A DNA stretch of 64,000 bases from Streptomyces sp. WP-1 (GTDB taxonomy: Bacteria > Actinomycetota > Actinomycetes > Streptomycetales > Streptomycetaceae), in assembly GCF_030450125.1 (NCBI RefSeq), contig NZ_CP123923.1:7287001-7351000 (forward strand). Reading direction: 5' to 3'. The notes under the pieces were generated by a model, which did not search any database, was not told where the DNA came from, and saw only the letters and a program-made list of their open reading frames with translations. The translations under genes and the position numbers were made by a program. Numbering within the stretch: the first letter of the stretch is position 1; each line of letters opens with the position of its first letter. Below, piece by piece: positions 63,427 to 64,000 of the stretch.

Positions 63427-64000
63427 ATGACGGCGACTGACCACGAGAACCCGGTGGATCCGGTGGATCCCGCCGCGGTCAGGCGCCACCGGATGCTCTT
63501 TCGTGCCATCGAGAAACGACGCAACCCGAAGCTGCGCCGCAGCGACATCACGGTGACCGACGAATCGGCCGTCAAACGCGCCACGAAGGCGGCCGCTCTC
63601 GGTAATGCGATGGAGTGGTACGACTTCGGTATCTACAGCTATCTGGCCGCGACCCTGGGCAAGGTCTTCTTCCCCTCGGGCAGTCACACCGCCCAGCTGC
63701 TCAGCACCTTCGCGACCTTCGCGGTCGCCTTCCTGGTACGGCCCATCGGCGGCATGGTCCTCGGGCCGCTCGGCGACAAGATCGGCCGCAAGACGATCCT
63801 CGCCCTCACCATGATCATGATGGCGATCGGCACCTTCGCCATCGGCCTGATCCCCTCGCACGCCGCGATCGGCATCTGGGCCCCGGCCCTGCTGATCTTC
63901 TTCCGGCTGGTGCAGGGCTTCTCGACCGGCGGTGAGTACGGCGGCGCCTCCACGTTCATCGCGGAGTACGCGCCCGACAAACGGCGCGGCTACTTCGGCA
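63427..64000 (+). CDS. MFS osmolyte/metabolite-proton symporter (ProP-like), 3' end cut by window
   Basis: The first 191 codons are visible; the gene continues past the window. A cytoplasmic N-terminus of about 58 residues is followed by GNAMEWYDFGIYSYLAATLG, the metabolite:H+ symporter family hallmark in helix 1. VRPIGGMVLGPLGDKIGRKT is motif A, and VQGFSTGGEYGGASTFIAEY is the RxVQGFSxGGEYG signature. This family imports proline, betaine or dicarboxylates. AAAGGAA is 8 bases before the ATG. Confidence 0.93.
   Translation, partial: MTATDHENPVDPVDPAAVRRHRMLFRAIEKRRNPKLRRSDITVTDESAVKRATKAAALGNAMEWYDFGIYSYLAATLGKVFFPSGSHTAQLLSTFATFAVAFLVRPIGGMVLGPLGDKIGRKTILALTMIMMAIGTFAIGLIPSHAAIGIWAPALLIFFRLVQGFSTGGEYGGASTFIAEYAPDKRRGYFG

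Overview
The window looks like a chromosomal segment of a Streptomyces or close relative. GC is very high with strong third-position GC bias, and GTG starts are common. The gene set is typical of the genus: a chaplin, an XRE/HATPase regulator pair, DasR-type operators, a stressosome-like rsb operon, a DUF6343 protein, and many secreted glycan-active enzymes. No rRNA, tRNA, CRISPR array, phage module or replication origin was seen.

Layout. 0-8.2 kb: small membrane proteins, the C-terminal remnant of a 2-phosphosulfolactate phosphatase (ComB), an FprA-type ferredoxin-NADP reductase under an iron box, a methyltransferase, a flavodoxin-like protein and a drug-type ABC exporter. 8.2-10.95 kb: a gene-poor accessory patch with degraded coding sequence, a (GCCGTT)6 tract, two small Cys-containing proteins, two Crp-like palindromes and two oppositely oriented IS5-type transposase remnants. 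11.1-17.6 kb: a hydrolase/acetoacetate-decarboxylase fusion with a helical partner, a divergent HATPase/XRE pair, a secreted protein and a membrane PP2C phosphatase. 17.7-19.6 kb: an overlapping nucleotidyltransferase/BON/metallophosphoesterase operon. 19.6-27.8 kb: two MFS exporters, a rhomboid-like membrane protein and pyruvate carboxylase. 27.8-42 kb: an exported-enzyme region with a DasR-controlled GH18 chitinase, a GH31 enzyme, an Asp-box/ricin-like protein and a discoidin/beta-helix protein, interleaved with a thioesterase, a GNAT protein, Ppx and a flavoprotein monooxygenase. 42.4-45.1 kb: large-subunit catalase KatE and a short chaplin. 45.1-49.6 kb: the rsbR-rsbS-rsbT-ATPase/PP2C-GAF/PP2C operon on the minus strand. 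50-64 kb: a membrane acyltransferase, a MarR-controlled MFS transporter with an unusual C-terminal tail, a P450/ferredoxin pair facing a TetR gene, a second TetR gene facing an SDR gene, a DUF2993 protein, another SDR, a DHA2 exporter, and the start of a ProP-like transporter cut by the window end.

How the genes work together. The rsb operon is a self-contained partner-switching module that would feed stress signals to an unseen target. The chitinase fits the N-acetylglucosamine/DasR regulon, and other secreted enzymes extend polymer use. Several transporter or redox genes sit beside their own MarR or TetR regulators with visible palindromic operators. The main unexplained elements are the 8.2-10.95 kb patch, the 17.7-19.6 kb operon, six 21-bp tandem repeats at 32.67-32.80 kb, and two domain fusions. 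All functional names come from reading motifs by eye; no database search was run.
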